Shown here one piece after another: positions 24,001-32,438 of a stretch of DNA of 51,618 bases. Under the pieces are notes generated by a model, which worked only from the letters and a program-made list of their open reading frames with translations, did not search any database and was not told the origin of the DNA. The stretch covers positions 1 through 51,618 of the forward strand of contig ASKX01000006.1 of the NCBI GenBank assembly GCA_000398025.1. Reading direction: 5' to 3'. How positions within the stretch are numbered: position 1 is the first letter of the stretch; each line of letters begins with the position of its first letter. This DNA comes from Candidatus Paceibacter normanii SCGC AAA255-P19. GTDB lineage: Bacteria; Patescibacteriota; Minisyncoccia; Minisyncoccales; Paceibacteraceae. Position numbers and translations under genes: made by a program.

Positions 24001-24131
24001 CATCCGATATGAGTACCGATATGAGACTATGTAACAAAACCTCTTAATAAACGTCATAATTTTAAGGGAAGGAAACTAAAAGACGTGTCTTTTGTCCGCT
24101 CCAACATCCAATTAGGCAGGAGCGGTTTTTC
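24001..24131 (+). other. Intergenic signals between the nuclease and uppS genes
   Basis: A 10-bp tandem repeat CCGATATGAG (24002 and 24014), the palindrome AAAAGAC GT GTCTTTT (24078-24094), and a hairpin CCGCTCC (24096-24102)/GGAGCGG (24119-24125) followed by five T on the plus strand. The last hairpin is terminator-like for plus-strand transcription, although no plus-strand gene precedes it, so a small RNA here is possible but unproven. Confidence 0.4.
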
Positions 24132-24132
24132 T

Positions 24133-24828
24133 TTAGTGGCCAAATCTCCGGCTGCGCCGGTTATATTCTTCTATTGCTTCATCTAAATCCTTTTCGGTAA
24201 AGGCTGGCCAGTATTTTTTAGGAAAATAGAGTTCAGAATAAGCCCCTTGCCAAATAACAAAATTAGAAAGCCGCCGCTCCCCGCCTGCCCGAATAATCAA
24301 ATCTGGGTCGGGCAGGCCAGCAGTAGAAAGATGCTGACTAATTAAGTCTTCAGTAATTTTTGAGGCAGGGATTTTCTTTCTAACAATCTTTTGAACTGCC
24401 TGAGTAATATCCCACCTGCCACCATAACTTATGGCTAAGTTCAATTGAAGATCTTTATTATTTTTAGTTAAGTTCTCAATCTTAACAATGGCTTTTTGGA
24501 GGGACTTGGGCAATCTTTTTTTTTGGCCAATTATCTTTACCTTAACTTGATATTTTTGGATGTCTTTGACATGCTTTTTGTCAGAAATGCCCCTTTCCAA
24601 TAATTTCATTAAATAGATCACCTCTCTTTTTGTTCTATCCCAGTTCTCAGTTGAAAACCCAAAAGCGGTCAAAACTTTCACTCCTCTTTTTTGGCACCAC
24701 TGGCAAAATTTAAGTAAATTTTTATAACCTTCCCAATGGCCTTTTAAAGTTGGCAATCCCCTTTCTTTGGCCCAGCGCCGATTACCATCGGGAAATAAAA
24801 CAATATGAATTGGAATTTGTTTCTTCAT
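24133..24828 (-). CDS. uppS: Isoprenyl transferase (undecaprenyl diphosphate synthase)
   Basis: A cis-prenyltransferase of about 231 aa making the lipid carrier used by MraY and MurG. It has HIVLFPDGNRRWA (catalytic Asp, conserved N-R-R-W-A), GHWEGYKN, FGFSTENWDR, and C-terminal DLIIRAGGERRLSNFVIWQGAYSELYF plus RRSRRFG. The open frame reaches back to 24945, but those residues are translated palindromic-repeat sequence. The Met before KKQIPIHIV fits the family start. The 5' end overlaps the 3' end of the small membrane-protein gene in another frame. Confidence 0.93.
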   Translation of the reverse strand: MKKQIPIHIVLFPDGNRRWAKERGLPTLKGHWEGYKNLLKFCQWCQKRGVKVLTAFGFSTENWDRTKREVIYLMKLLERGISDKKHVKDIQKYQVKVKIIGQKKRLPKSLQKAIVKIENLTKNNKDLQLNLAISYGGRWDITQAVQKIVRKKIPASKITEDLISQHLSTAGLPDPDLIIRAGGERRLSNFVIWQGAYSELYFPKKYWPAFTEKDLDEAIEEYNRRSRRFGH

Positions 24829-25033
24829 AAACCAAGCTTTTATAATGTGAAAGCGAAGGTGAAGATGAAGGAACTTCATCGCCTCCCCTTTCGACTCTAA
24901 TTGGCGCCTTCTCTTGCTGCCGGGCCGTAATGAAACCGGCAGCAAAAGAAAGCAAAGAGATTAAAATAACTCCAATTAGTAAAATTATATCATCTAAATG
25001 GCATTGGACAAATTCTTTAATTTTTGCTAGCAT
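24782..25033 (-). CDS. Small membrane protein with a repeat-derived tail
   Basis: The 83-aa ORF has one strong membrane helix (DIILLIGVILISLLSFAAGFI) and ARQQEKAPIRVE, followed by GGDEVPSSSPSLSHYK encoded by the palindromic element at 24848-24890 and then residues overlapping uppS in another frame. The first 48 residues look like a genuine short membrane-anchored protein whose original C-terminal domain was replaced when the element and a frame change arrived. No catalytic motif is present. It starts 7 nt from the divergent rpmA gene. It could be a degrading gene. Confidence 0.5.
   Translation of the reverse strand: MLAKIKEFVQCHLDDIILLIGVILISLLSFAAGFITARQQEKAPIRVERGGDEVPSSSPSLSHYKSLVYEETNSNSYCFISRW
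24848..24890 (-). repeat. Palindromic element in the uppS/small membrane protein overlap
   Basis: AAAGCGAAGGTGAA, then GATGAAG, GAA, CTTCATC (24864-24880), then GCC. This is a near-consensus copy. In the 83-aa ORF it reads GGDEVPSSSPSLS. Confidence 0.8.
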
Positions 25034-25040
25034 AATATAT

Positions 25041-25313
25041 ATGGCGAAGACAAAAGCAGCTGGTGCTACAAAATTAGGCAGAGACTCTCAACCAAAATAT
25101 TTGGGTGTTAAGCTATTTGGGGGCCAGAAGGCTCTTGTTGGCCAGGTTTTAATTCGCCAGCGAGGAACTAAATTTCTTCCCGGAAGAAATGTCAAAAAAG
25201 GCAGCGATGACACTTTATACGCTTTGAAGAAAGGGGTAGTTCGCTTTCAAACCAAAAGAAAAAAAGGTTTTGATGGTTCTCAAAGAATAGCTAAAATTGT
25301 TAACGTCGAGTAG
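25041..25313 (+). CDS. rpmA: 50S ribosomal protein L27
   Basis: A 90-aa protein beginning MAKTKAAGATKLGRDSQPKYLGVKLFGGQKA, the conserved L27 N-terminus that reaches the peptidyl-transferase centre, with GTKFLPGRNVKKGSDDTLYALKKGVVRF following. An upstream ATG at 24930 would add non-family residues and is rejected. Only 7 nt separate it from the divergent small membrane protein gene. CATAAT ends 6 nt before the ATG, so the mRNA could be leaderless. It lacks its usual partners rplU and obgE. Its 3' end overlaps the convergent pyrG end by 14 nt. Confidence 0.95.
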   Translation: MAKTKAAGATKLGRDSQPKYLGVKLFGGQKALVGQVLIRQRGTKFLPGRNVKKGSDDTLYALKKGVVRFQTKRKKGFDGSQRIAKIVNVE

Positions 25314-26922
25314 TAGCCACCCGGATAAACTCTCTGAATAATGGATGCGGCCTGAGGGGCCGCGATTTAAATTCGGGATGAAATTGAGTAGCCACAAAAA
25401 AGGGGTGTTTGGGGATTTCGATTATCTCAACAAGGTCTTTTTCTGGGTTTGTCCCGGCCATAACCATACCTTTAGCTCTCAGGGTCTCTCTAAACTCGTT
25501 ATTTAGCTCGTAGCGGTGCCTATGACGCTCAGAGACATTAGAACGACCATAGACCCTAAAACTGGCTGTTTTGGGCCTAATTTGGCACTTGTAGGCACCT
25601 AACCTCATCGTTCCTCCGTATTTTTTCTCTTTTAGAAGGTTTTTTTGCTCGGGCATGACATCAATCACCGGATATTTACAATCAGGAACAAACTCAGTAG
25701 AATTGGCCCCTTTCAACTTACAAACATTTCTGGCAAATTCTACTACTGCTAATTGCATCCCTAAGCAAAGTCCCAAGTAAGGGATTTTTTGTTTTCGGCA
25801 AAATTCAATAGCTTTAATTTTGCCTTCCACTCCCCTGCTGCCAAAACCTCCAGGAACAATTATCCCATCATATTTTTTTAGCTCTTTAAGCTTTTTGGGG
25901 TCTTTCTCATAATCTTCAGCTCCCAGCCAATAAATCTCGGGTTTTCTTTTATAAAACCAGGCAGCGTGTTTTATAGCTTCAATTACGGAAATATAAGAGT
26001 CCGCTAAAGTAAACTTGCCTGTCTCAAAATATTTTCCCACCATACCAATCTTAACTGGCTTTTTGGCCGTTTTAATTGTTTTGACCAATCTTTGCCAATC
26101 TTTTAAATTGTGTTTTCTTGTTTTCATTCCAAACTTTTTTAATATTCGGCTCCCTAAATTTTCTTTTTCGAAATTAACCGGTATCTCATAAATTGATTCA
26201 ATATCGGGAGCAGAAATAACGTTTTCTTTGGCCACATTACAAAAAACAGAAATTTTCCTTTTTCTAGGTTCATCTAAAGGAACCCGAGAACGACCCAAAA
26301 TAATATCTGGCTGAATACCAGCCTCATTTAATAGTCTAACTGCTGTTTGGGTTGGTTTTGTTTTCATTTCGCCAATCATTTCCGGGATTGGCAAATAAGT
26401 AACCAAAATAAAAACAACATCTTTTGGTTTCTGCAATCTCAACATTCTGGCTGCTTCCAAAAAGAGGAGGTTTTGATACTCCCCAACTGTCCCGCCAATC
26501 TCAATTAAAACAAAATCAGCCTTAGTTTCCTTGGCTGCTTTATTAATTCTACTAATAACTTCGTTGGGAATGTCGGGAACGACTTCCACACAACGACCCC
26601 CATATTCTAAATTTCTTTCCCGGTGAACCACGGTCTCATAAACTCGGCCGGTAGTCATGTAATTTACTCGAGAAAGGTCTTCATCTAAAAATCTCTCGTA
26701 ATTCCCGACGTCCTGGTCGCACTCATCTCCGTCATCAGTTACAAAAATTTCCCCATGTTCTATGGGGTTCATGGTTCCAGCGTCGACATTGATATAAGGG
26801 TCAATTTTTACTGCCGTGGCCCGAAACCCTTTACTTTTCAAAATTCTTCCAATGGAAGCCACCGCCACTCCTTTACCGATGCCGGACATTACGCCACCAG
26901 CAACAAATATATAACGTGCCAT
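25300..26922 (-). CDS. pyrG: CTP synthase
   Basis: A 540-aa enzyme making CTP from UTP, ATP and glutamine. The N-terminal synthase domain has VAGGVMSGIGKGVAVASIGRILKSKG (P-loop) and DPYINVDAGTMNPIEHGEIFVTDDGDECDQDVGNYERF. The C-terminal class I glutamine amidotransferase domain has GLCLGMQLAVVEFAR (Cys nucleophile) and ATQFHPEFKSRP (His/Glu). It is full length and complete. It leads into the rplI side with 13 nt spacing on the minus strand. Confidence 0.97.
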   Translation of the reverse strand: MARYIFVAGGVMSGIGKGVAVASIGRILKSKGFRATAVKIDPYINVDAGTMNPIEHGEIFVTDDGDECDQDVGNYERFLDEDLSRVNYMTTGRVYETVVHRERNLEYGGRCVEVVPDIPNEVISRINKAAKETKADFVLIEIGGTVGEYQNLLFLEAARMLRLQKPKDVVFILVTYLPIPEMIGEMKTKPTQTAVRLLNEAGIQPDIILGRSRVPLDEPRKRKISVFCNVAKENVISAPDIESIYEIPVNFEKENLGSRILKKFGMKTRKHNLKDWQRLVKTIKTAKKPVKIGMVGKYFETGKFTLADSYISVIEAIKHAAWFYKRKPEIYWLGAEDYEKDPKKLKELKKYDGIIVPGGFGSRGVEGKIKAIEFCRKQKIPYLGLCLGMQLAVVEFARNVCKLKGANSTEFVPDCKYPVIDVMPEQKNLLKEKKYGGTMRLGAYKCQIRPKTASFRVYGRSNVSERHRHRYELNNEFRETLRAKGMVMAGTNPEKDLVEIIEIPKHPFFVATQFHPEFKSRPLRPHPLFREFIRVATTRR

Positions 26923-26935
26923 GTAATTCGGATTT

Positions 26936-27391
26936 TTATTGCTGTTCCTCTTCTTTGGTAATAATTAACCTGATTTCTGCTTCTAAATTGTGGTCAAGTT
27001 TAATTTTTACCGGAAATTCGCCGAGTTCCTTTATGGATTCTGGTAATTCAATTTGGCTTTTCTTTAAATCAAAACCGGCTTCCTTTAATTTTTCTGAAAT
27101 TTTTTGAGAGGTGACTGACTCAAAGAGCTGGTCTTGCTCGCCAACCTTAACCGGGATGATAATTTCTTGGTCGTCAATAGCCGAAGCCAACTCCTGGATT
27201 TTCTTCAAATCCTCTTCGGCTTTTTTGGCTTCTATTTCTTTTTGAGTCTCCAGCCAAACTAAAGCCTCCCTAGTAGCTGGTTTAGCTAGACCCTTAGGAA
27301 TTAAAAAATTTCTGGCGTGACCATTAGATACTTCTTTGACTTCGTGCTTCTTCCCTAGTTTTTCTATGTCTTGCAATAATATTACCCGCAT
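26936..27391 (-). CDS. rplI: 50S ribosomal protein L9
   Basis: A 151-aa protein with the L9 N-terminal signature MRVILLQDIEKLGKKHEVKEVSNGHARNFLIPKGLA, a long connecting helix (about 45-78) and the C-terminal globular domain. Some CPR lineages lack L9, so its presence argues against those groups. It is followed closely by pyrG and preceded by ctpA with 27 nt between. Confidence 0.95.
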   Translation of the reverse strand: MRVILLQDIEKLGKKHEVKEVSNGHARNFLIPKGLAKPATREALVWLETQKEIEAKKAEEDLKKIQELASAIDDQEIIIPVKVGEQDQLFESVTSQKISEKLKEAGFDLKKSQIELPESIKELGEFPVKIKLDHNLEAEIRLIITKEEEQQ

Positions 27392-27418
27392 GAAATTTTT
27401 GTTTATTACTAAATTATA

Positions 27419-28597
27419 TTATAAATTTTTGATGATTTCAATGGCTTTGTCTAACTGAGGATCTCTATCTTCTTCATAATCTTCTTCGGTCATTTCTACT
27501 TTAATGTCTGGCTCCAAACCAACATCAGTAATAAGGTCACCTGTAGGAGTCAGCCATTTGGCTACGGTAATTTTTAGAGAGGATCCTCCTTTTAATTTTT
27601 CTAACTCTTGGACTGAACCTTTGCCAAAAGAGGTTTCCCCAATTATCTTTATACCACGATTATCCCTTAAACTCCCAGCTAAAATCTCTGTTCCTGAGGC
27701 TGACCCCTGGTTAATCAATACCACCAAAGGATAATTCGCTAATCTGGCTGGTCCTTTGCTTTTGTAAATTTTCTGCTCTTTTTTTTCGCCAAAATCCTCA
27801 ATGGCCACAATTTCTCCTTTCTCTAAAAACCAACCGGCAATATCTTGGGCCACCTCCAAATATCCGCCAGGATTATTCCTTAGGTCCAAAATTATTTTTT
27901 GAGCCGAGCTTTCTAAAATTTCAATTGCCGCTCCCTGGAAATCAAAACCAGCTTTTTCAGTAAAGTGGTAAAGTTTAAGATAAGCAATCTCCTCTTCTTT
28001 TGTTTCCCACTTTAAGGAAGGAATTTCAATTATTGCTCTTTCAATTTCAATTTCTTTGGTTCCCTCCCAATCATCTCGGTAAATGGTCAGAGTAACCTTA
28101 CTGCCTTTGGGCCCCCGAATAAGGTTAACCGCCTCGTCAATGGTTAAATCAGCAGTTAAAGTATCGTCTACCTTTATAATTTTATCTCCAGCCCTTAGCC
28201 CAGCTTCTTGGGCCGGCGTCCCCTCTAGGGGAGCGATTACCTGAAGCTGTCCCAATCTTTGACCAATTTCCATCCCTACTCCTTCAAAGGACCCTTTAAC
28301 GTCTTCCATAAACCTTTTGGCATCTTCAGGGTTTAAAAAGACAGTATAGGGGTCCTCCAAAGATTTTACCATCCCAGAAATAGCTCCGTAAATAATTTGC
28401 TGAGTATCGAGCTCTTTTTTATTTACAAATTTCTCTTGGAGTTTATTATATGCCTCCCAAAAAAGAGAAAAGTCGAGATCTTCTGACGGACAAACCTTAC
28501 ATTGAGTTTTGCCAAAATAAATTCCCAAACCAAAACTGGCCAAGATAACAAAAATTAAAAGAAATAAAGTATAAAATCTTCTTAGATTTTTAACCAT
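27419..28597 (-). CDS. ctpA: S41-family C-terminal processing protease
   Basis: A 392-aa periplasmic-side serine protease that cleaves C-terminal tails. It has an N-terminal membrane helix (residues 6-27), a PDZ domain (GSFEGVGMEIGQ through LRAGDKIIKVDD...LIRGPKGSKVTLTI) and a catalytic domain with Ser in NQGSASGTEILAGSL and Lys in GETSFGKGSVQ. A longer open frame to 28669 exists only because it reads through the tRNA-Lys gene, so the ATG at 28597 is chosen. C-terminal DVGLEPDIKVEMT is typical. Confidence 0.93.
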   Translation of the reverse strand: MVKNLRRFYTLFLLIFVILASFGLGIYFGKTQCKVCPSEDLDFSLFWEAYNKLQEKFVNKKELDTQQIIYGAISGMVKSLEDPYTVFLNPEDAKRFMEDVKGSFEGVGMEIGQRLGQLQVIAPLEGTPAQEAGLRAGDKIIKVDDTLTADLTIDEAVNLIRGPKGSKVTLTIYRDDWEGTKEIEIERAIIEIPSLKWETKEEEIAYLKLYHFTEKAGFDFQGAAIEILESSAQKIILDLRNNPGGYLEVAQDIAGWFLEKGEIVAIEDFGEKKEQKIYKSKGPARLANYPLVVLINQGSASGTEILAGSLRDNRGIKIIGETSFGKGSVQELEKLKGGSSLKITVAKWLTPTGDLITDVGLEPDIKVEMTEEDYEEDRDPQLDKAIEIIKNL

Positions 28598-28611
28598 AAA
28601 ATAAAGTTTAG

Positions 28612-28684
28612 TGCCCCCTGTAGGACTCGAACCTACAACCTTGTCCTTAAAAGGGACCTGCTCTACCAATTGAGCTAAAGGGGC
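28612..28684 (-). tRNA. tRNA-Lys (anticodon UUU)
   Basis: Read on the minus strand, 73 nt: acceptor GCCCCTT pairs with AGGGGGC, D-arm GCTCAATTGGTAGAGC, anticodon loop CTTTTAA giving UUU, variable GG-T, T-arm TGTAGGTTCGAGTCCTACA, discriminator A. CCA is not encoded. The first anticodon-stem pair appears mismatched (G-A). It lies between dnaJ and ctpA, 3 nt from dnaJ. Confidence 0.95.
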
Positions 28685-28687
28685 AAC

Positions 28688-29770
28688 TTAAATGTCTTCT
28701 TCTCTCAGTTTTTCTAATAGCTCTTTTTGTTTTTTTGTCAACCTCTTGGGGATTTTTATTACCAACTCTACATACATGTCTCCCCGCCCATAACCCGAAA
28801 AGTGAGGAATCCCCTTTCCCGAAATCCGTAAAATCTTACCAGATTCTGTGCCGGCGGGAACTTTAAGCAAAATTTTAGTCCCAGACAAAGTAGAGGTTTC
28901 AATTTCATCTCCTAAAACTGCTTGTGAGAAAGAAACGGGAACCTTTACATGCAAATCATCTCCTTTTCTCTTAAAAGCCGGGTGGGGCTTAACAAATATC
29001 CTTACATACAAATCTCCTGGTCTTCCTCCTCGCTTTCCGGCTTCTCCCTTCTCTTCAATTTTTATCACTTGGTTACCGTCTACTCCAGCTGGAATAAAAA
29101 TTTTAATTTTTTCCTCTCCTTTAGCTCTTCCTTCGCCCTGGCAAACATTACAAGGTTTTTCTGGCCGAAACCCTTCGCCGCCACATTCTGGACAGGTAAC
29201 ATAATGAGTAAAAGAGCCAAAAGGTGTTTTTTTAATTTGCTGAACTTGACCAGTTCCTCGACAGGAAAAGCATTCTTTAATGGACGTGCTTGGTTCAGCT
29301 CCAGTTCCTTGACAGCGAGAACAGATAATTGGTTTAGATAAAGAAATTTCTTTCTCTTTTCCTTGTAAAACATCTTCTAAAGAAACTTCCATTCCCACTT
29401 CAATATTTTTCCCCCGACGGAGGTCTTTTTTTCTTCGGGGAGTCCCAAAACCAAAAATTTCTTCCATCACATCTCCCAAGTCCTCGAAGTCAAAATCAAA
29501 GCCCATCTCAGGCCTTCCCCAGGCCCATTGAAAATCAGAACCAGGATCTGCTCCTACTCCTCCTTCAAAAACTCGACCAAATCTGTCGTATTGGGATCTC
29601 TTTTCTTTGTCAGAAAGAATCTGATAAGCCTCGTTTATCTCTTTGAACTTTTTTTCATCACCTCCTTTGTCTGGATGATGTTTATGAGCCAGCTTCCGAT
29701 AGGCCTTTCTTACCTCGTCTGGGGAGGCGTCTCTAGAAATGCCTAAAATTTGATAAAAATCCTTATTCAT
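28688..29770 (-). CDS. dnaJ: Co-chaperone DnaJ
   Basis: A 360-aa type I J-protein stimulating DnaK. It has a J-domain with KHHPDKGG (HPD), a short G/F-like region with no long Gly-Phe stretch, four zinc-finger repeats (CSRCQGTG, CFSCRGTG, CPECGGEG, CNVCQGEG) and two beta-barrel substrate domains. The ORF extends to 29791, but MNKDFYQILGI is the family start. It is separated from dnaK by a palindromic repeat (29802-29861). Confidence 0.96.
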   Translation of the reverse strand: MNKDFYQILGISRDASPDEVRKAYRKLAHKHHPDKGGDEKKFKEINEAYQILSDKEKRSQYDRFGRVFEGGVGADPGSDFQWAWGRPEMGFDFDFEDLGDVMEEIFGFGTPRRKKDLRRGKNIEVGMEVSLEDVLQGKEKEISLSKPIICSRCQGTGAEPSTSIKECFSCRGTGQVQQIKKTPFGSFTHYVTCPECGGEGFRPEKPCNVCQGEGRAKGEEKIKIFIPAGVDGNQVIKIEEKGEAGKRGGRPGDLYVRIFVKPHPAFKRKGDDLHVKVPVSFSQAVLGDEIETSTLSGTKILLKVPAGTESGKILRISGKGIPHFSGYGRGDMYVELVIKIPKRLTKKQKELLEKLREEDI

Positions 29771-29801
29771 CGAGCTTTCATTCTTTAACATTAATAATAT
29801 A

Positions 29802-29861
29802 TGCGAAAGCGAAGATAAAGATGAAGGGAAACCCCGCGGGGGGGGGCAAACTTCATCGCTT
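29802..29861 (-). repeat. Palindromic element with a G-rich insertion in its loop
   Basis: GCGAAAGCGAAGATAAA, then GATGAAG (29820-29826) and CTTCATC (29851-29857). The usual 3-nt loop is replaced by 24 nt, ACCCCGCG followed by a G run (nine G, 29838-29846) and CAAA. A very similar ACCCTGCG-G9 block occurs inside the RT gene (minus strand near 46720-46735). Confidence 0.7.
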
Positions 29862-29863
29862 AA

Positions 29864-31735
29864 CTATTTTTCTTTGTACTCTCCTTCTTCTGGGCCTTTC
29901 CCTTCTTCGTCTTGCGGCTTCTCTTTTTCTTGCGCCGTCTTGTATAGTTCGGCTCCTACTTTCTGAATAGTTTGGGAGAGCTCTGAGGTTTTGCTCTTTA
30001 TTTCTTCTATGTTATCGGTGTCCTTTACTTTTTTCAAGGCCTCAACCTTTTCTTCAATTTCCTTTTTTACGTCGGGAGAAACCTTGTCTCCAGCTTCTCT
30101 TAAGGTCTTTTCAGTGGTGTAAATTAAGTTGTCAGCCATATTTTTTGTCTCAACTAACTCTTGTTTTTTTCTATCTTCGTTAACGTGTAGCTCGGCTTCT
30201 TTTTTCATTTGTTCTACTTCCTCTTTGGAAATACCGGTAGAGGCCTCAATCCTAATCGATTGGCTCTTGTCAGTGGCTTTATCCTTAGCTGTAACATTTA
30301 AAATACCATTGGCGTCGATATCGAAGGTTACCTCAATTTGAGGAATTCCCCGGGGAGCTGGCGGAAGACCATCTAAAATGAACTTGCCCAGGGTTTTGTT
30401 GTCAGTTGCCATTGGCCGCTCACCCTGTAAAACATGGACTTCAACAGAAGTTTGATTCTCGGCAGCCGTAGAAAATATCTGGGTTTTAGCCGTGGGAATG
30501 GTAGTGTTTTTAGGGATTAAGATAGTGTTAACTTCGCCTAAGGTTTCTATCCCCAAAGAAAGCGGGGTTACATCTAAAAGCAAAACGTCTTTTACTTCCC
30601 CTTGCATAATCCCAGCTTGAACAGCTGCTCCAATGGCCACCACTTCATCGGGATTAATGGATCTGTTAGCTTCTTTGCCAAAAATATTTTTAATCTCAGT
30701 TTGAATTTTAGGTGTTCTGGTTTGGCCGCCAACCAAAACAACTTCATCAATATCTTTGGGCTCCAGTTTTGCTTCTTTTAAGGTTTGCTTAACTAATTCA
30801 ATGGATTGGGAAATATAATCTGAAACTAAATCTTCAAGCTTGGCTCTAGTTAATTTGTAATAAAGATGTTTGGGACCAGCCGTGTCAGAAGTGATGAAGG
30901 GCAGGTTAATTTCTGTTTCCAAAGTAGTCGATAGTTCAATTTTGGCTCGCTCAGCAGCTTCCTTTAATCTTTGGAGGGCCAGTTGGTCTTTTGACAAATC
31001 AATTCCCTGATCTTTTTTGAATTCAGAAACCAGCCAGCCCATAATCCTTTGATCAAAATCGTCACCACCCAAGTGGGTATCGCCACCAGTGGCTTTTACC
31101 TCTACCGTATCTTCAGAAACATCAAGAATAGAAATATCAAAAGTTCCACCGCCAAAATCATAAACCACAATTTTCCTTTCGCCTTTCCTAGTTAAGCCAT
31201 AAGCTAGGGCGGCGGCCGTGGGTTCATTTATCACTCTTTTTACTTCAAACCCGGCGATTTCGCCAGCCACTTTAGTAGCTTTTCTTTGGCTGTCATCAAA
31301 GTAAGCTGGGCAGGTAATAATGGCTTCGTTAATTTTTTCTCCCAGTTTTTCTTCGGCATCCTGTTTTAATTTCTGTAAAATCATGGCTGAAATTTCGGGG
31401 GGTGTGTGCCATTTGTCTCCCATCTTAACTTCCACTCCGCCATCTTGTCTTTCTCGAATTTCGTAAGGTAAAAGTTTTTTATCTCGCTGGACTTCGGCAT
31501 CAGAAAATCTTCTTCCCATTAGCCGCTTAATAGAATAAATAGTGTTTTGATGATTGGTAATTTGTTGCCTTCTGGCCGTAATTCCCACTAATCTTTCACT
31601 GTTTTTAGTTAAAGCCACCACCGAGGGCGTGGTTCTGGCTCCTTCTTTGTTCTCAATAATTTTGGGCTCACCGGCTTCCACCACGGCCATGGCGGAAAAG
31701 GTAGTCCCCAAATCAATACCTAAAATCTTTGGCAT
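29864..31735 (-). CDS. dnaK: Chaperone DnaK (Hsp70)
   Basis: A 623-aa Hsp70 with ATPase signatures [28 protein letters not shown], and [13 protein letters not shown], the linker [18 protein letters not shown], a beta-sandwich substrate domain ([31 protein letters not shown]) and a helical lid with an acidic C-terminus. Order on the minus strand is grpE-dnaK-dnaJ, one transcription unit. No CIRCE operator or hrcA is seen. Confidence 0.98.
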   Translation of the reverse strand: MPKILGIDLGTTFSAMAVVEAGEPKIIENKEGARTTPSVVALTKNSERLVGITARRQQITNHQNTIYSIKRLMGRRFSDAEVQRDKKLLPYEIRERQDGGVEVKMGDKWHTPPEISAMILQKLKQDAEEKLGEKINEAIITCPAYFDDSQRKATKVAGEIAGFEVKRVINEPTAAALAYGLTRKGERKIVVYDFGGGTFDISILDVSEDTVEVKATGGDTHLGGDDFDQRIMGWLVSEFKKDQGIDLSKDQLALQRLKEAAERAKIELSTTLETEINLPFITSDTAGPKHLYYKLTRAKLEDLVSDYISQSIELVKQTLKEAKLEPKDIDEVVLVGGQTRTPKIQTEIKNIFGKEANRSINPDEVVAIGAAVQAGIMQGEVKDVLLLDVTPLSLGIETLGEVNTILIPKNTTIPTAKTQIFSTAAENQTSVEVHVLQGERPMATDNKTLGKFILDGLPPAPRGIPQIEVTFDIDANGILNVTAKDKATDKSQSIRIEASTGISKEEVEQMKKEAELHVNEDRKKQELVETKNMADNLIYTTEKTLREAGDKVSPDVKKEIEEKVEALKKVKDTDNIEEIKSKTSELSQTIQKVGAELYKTAQEKEKPQDEEGKGPEEGEYKEK

Positions 31736-31755
31736 ATTATTTATTCTTTATGTTT

Positions 31756-32301
31756 TTAATCTTTATTCCACTTCGTGACCTTGACTTTAGCAGGGCGTAA
31801 AACCTTGCCTTGAATAGTATAGCCCCTTTGAGTCTCTTCTAAAACCGTTCCTGGTTCTACCTCTCCTTCTTCAACCATCTCCACTGCTTCTTGAAAATTA
31901 GGGTCAAACTTTTTTCCAACTGATTTTATTTCCTCTACTCCTTGGTTTTTTAGAAAATCTTGGAGCTGAGTTTTAATCTGTAAAAGTCCCTTTACCTGTT
32001 CGTCATCTTTCAAATCTTCGGACAACTTTTTCTCCACAAGTTCAAAATTATCTAAGATTGGCAGAATTTTCAAGATTAATTCCTCTCCGGCATACTTTAA
32101 AAATTCAGAAATCCTCTCAATTTCCTCTTTTTTATAGTTCAGGAAATCGGCCCGAGCTCTCTGCCAGCCAGCCAAATATTCTTCGGTTTTCTTCTGGCAT
32201 TCTTCCAACTCCCGAGATATATCGACGGGGGAAGATGAATCTTTAGATTCATCGCCCTCTTTCTTAAATTCCTCTGGAGTTAGCTCCTTTTGGGTCTCCA
32301 T
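31756..32301 (-). CDS. grpE: Nucleotide exchange factor GrpE
   Basis: A 181-aa GrpE: N-terminal acidic disordered segment, long coiled coil (ELEECQKKTEEYLAGWQRARADFLNYKKEEIER) and a C-terminal beta domain (KFDPNFQEAVEMVEEGEVEPGTVLEETQRGYTIQGKVLRPAKVKV). Residues GDESKDSSSP near the N-terminus are encoded by a palindromic repeat (32228-32257), in a disordered place where insertion is tolerated. It is first gene of the chaperone operon and has a good promoter. Confidence 0.95.
   Translation of the reverse strand: METQKELTPEEFKKEGDESKDSSSPVDISRELEECQKKTEEYLAGWQRARADFLNYKKEEIERISEFLKYAGEELILKILPILDNFELVEKKLSEDLKDDEQVKGLLQIKTQLQDFLKNQGVEEIKSVGKKFDPNFQEAVEMVEEGEVEPGTVLEETQRGYTIQGKVLRPAKVKVTKWNKD
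32228..32257 (-). repeat. Palindromic element in grpE
   Basis: GGAA, then GATGAATCT TT AGATTCATC (32234-32253), then GCCC. In grpE it reads GDESKDSSS. Confidence 0.8.
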
Positions 32302-32309
32302 ATCTAACT

Positions 32310-32338
32310 ATTATACTAAAAATCTGATTAGGAATCAA
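32310..32338 (-). promoter_or_regulatory. Promoter of grpE-dnaK-dnaJ
   Basis: On the minus strand TTGATT (32338-32333), 17-nt spacer, TATAAT (32315-32310). The transcript would begin about 5 nt before the grpE ATG, giving an almost leaderless mRNA. Confidence 0.7.
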
Positions 32339-32385
32339 TGCCTCCTATGTTTTCAAAGACGAATTTGCTAAAATAGTATAATATG

Positions 32386-32438
32386 CTCAATGAGTCTTCG
32401 CTTCATTTCGATCTTCAATAAATTTTCAATTTATTTCG
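32386..32438 (+). repeat. Two-hairpin palindromic element in the corA leader
   Basis: AATGA...TCATT (32389-32407), TTCGATCTTC, then AATAAATT TTC AATTTATT (32417-32435), TTCG. It ends at the corA start codon. A TATAAT at 32377-32382 is the likely -10 of corA. Confidence 0.7.

Noticed and set aside
24829..24945. Long N-terminus of UppS
   Set aside because: These codons are palindromic-repeat and neighbouring-gene sequence; the cis-prenyltransferase fold starts at MKKQIPIHIV.
28598..28669. N-terminal extension of the ctpA reading frame (MVEQVPFKDKVVGSSPTGGT)
   Set aside because: These codons are the tRNA-Lys gene read in one frame. The protease starts at the ATG at 28597 with its membrane helix.
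32302..32400. CIRCE/HrcA operator before grpE
   Set aside because: No TTAGCACTC-N9-GAGTGCTAA-like inverted repeat is present; only a sigma70-type promoter is visible.
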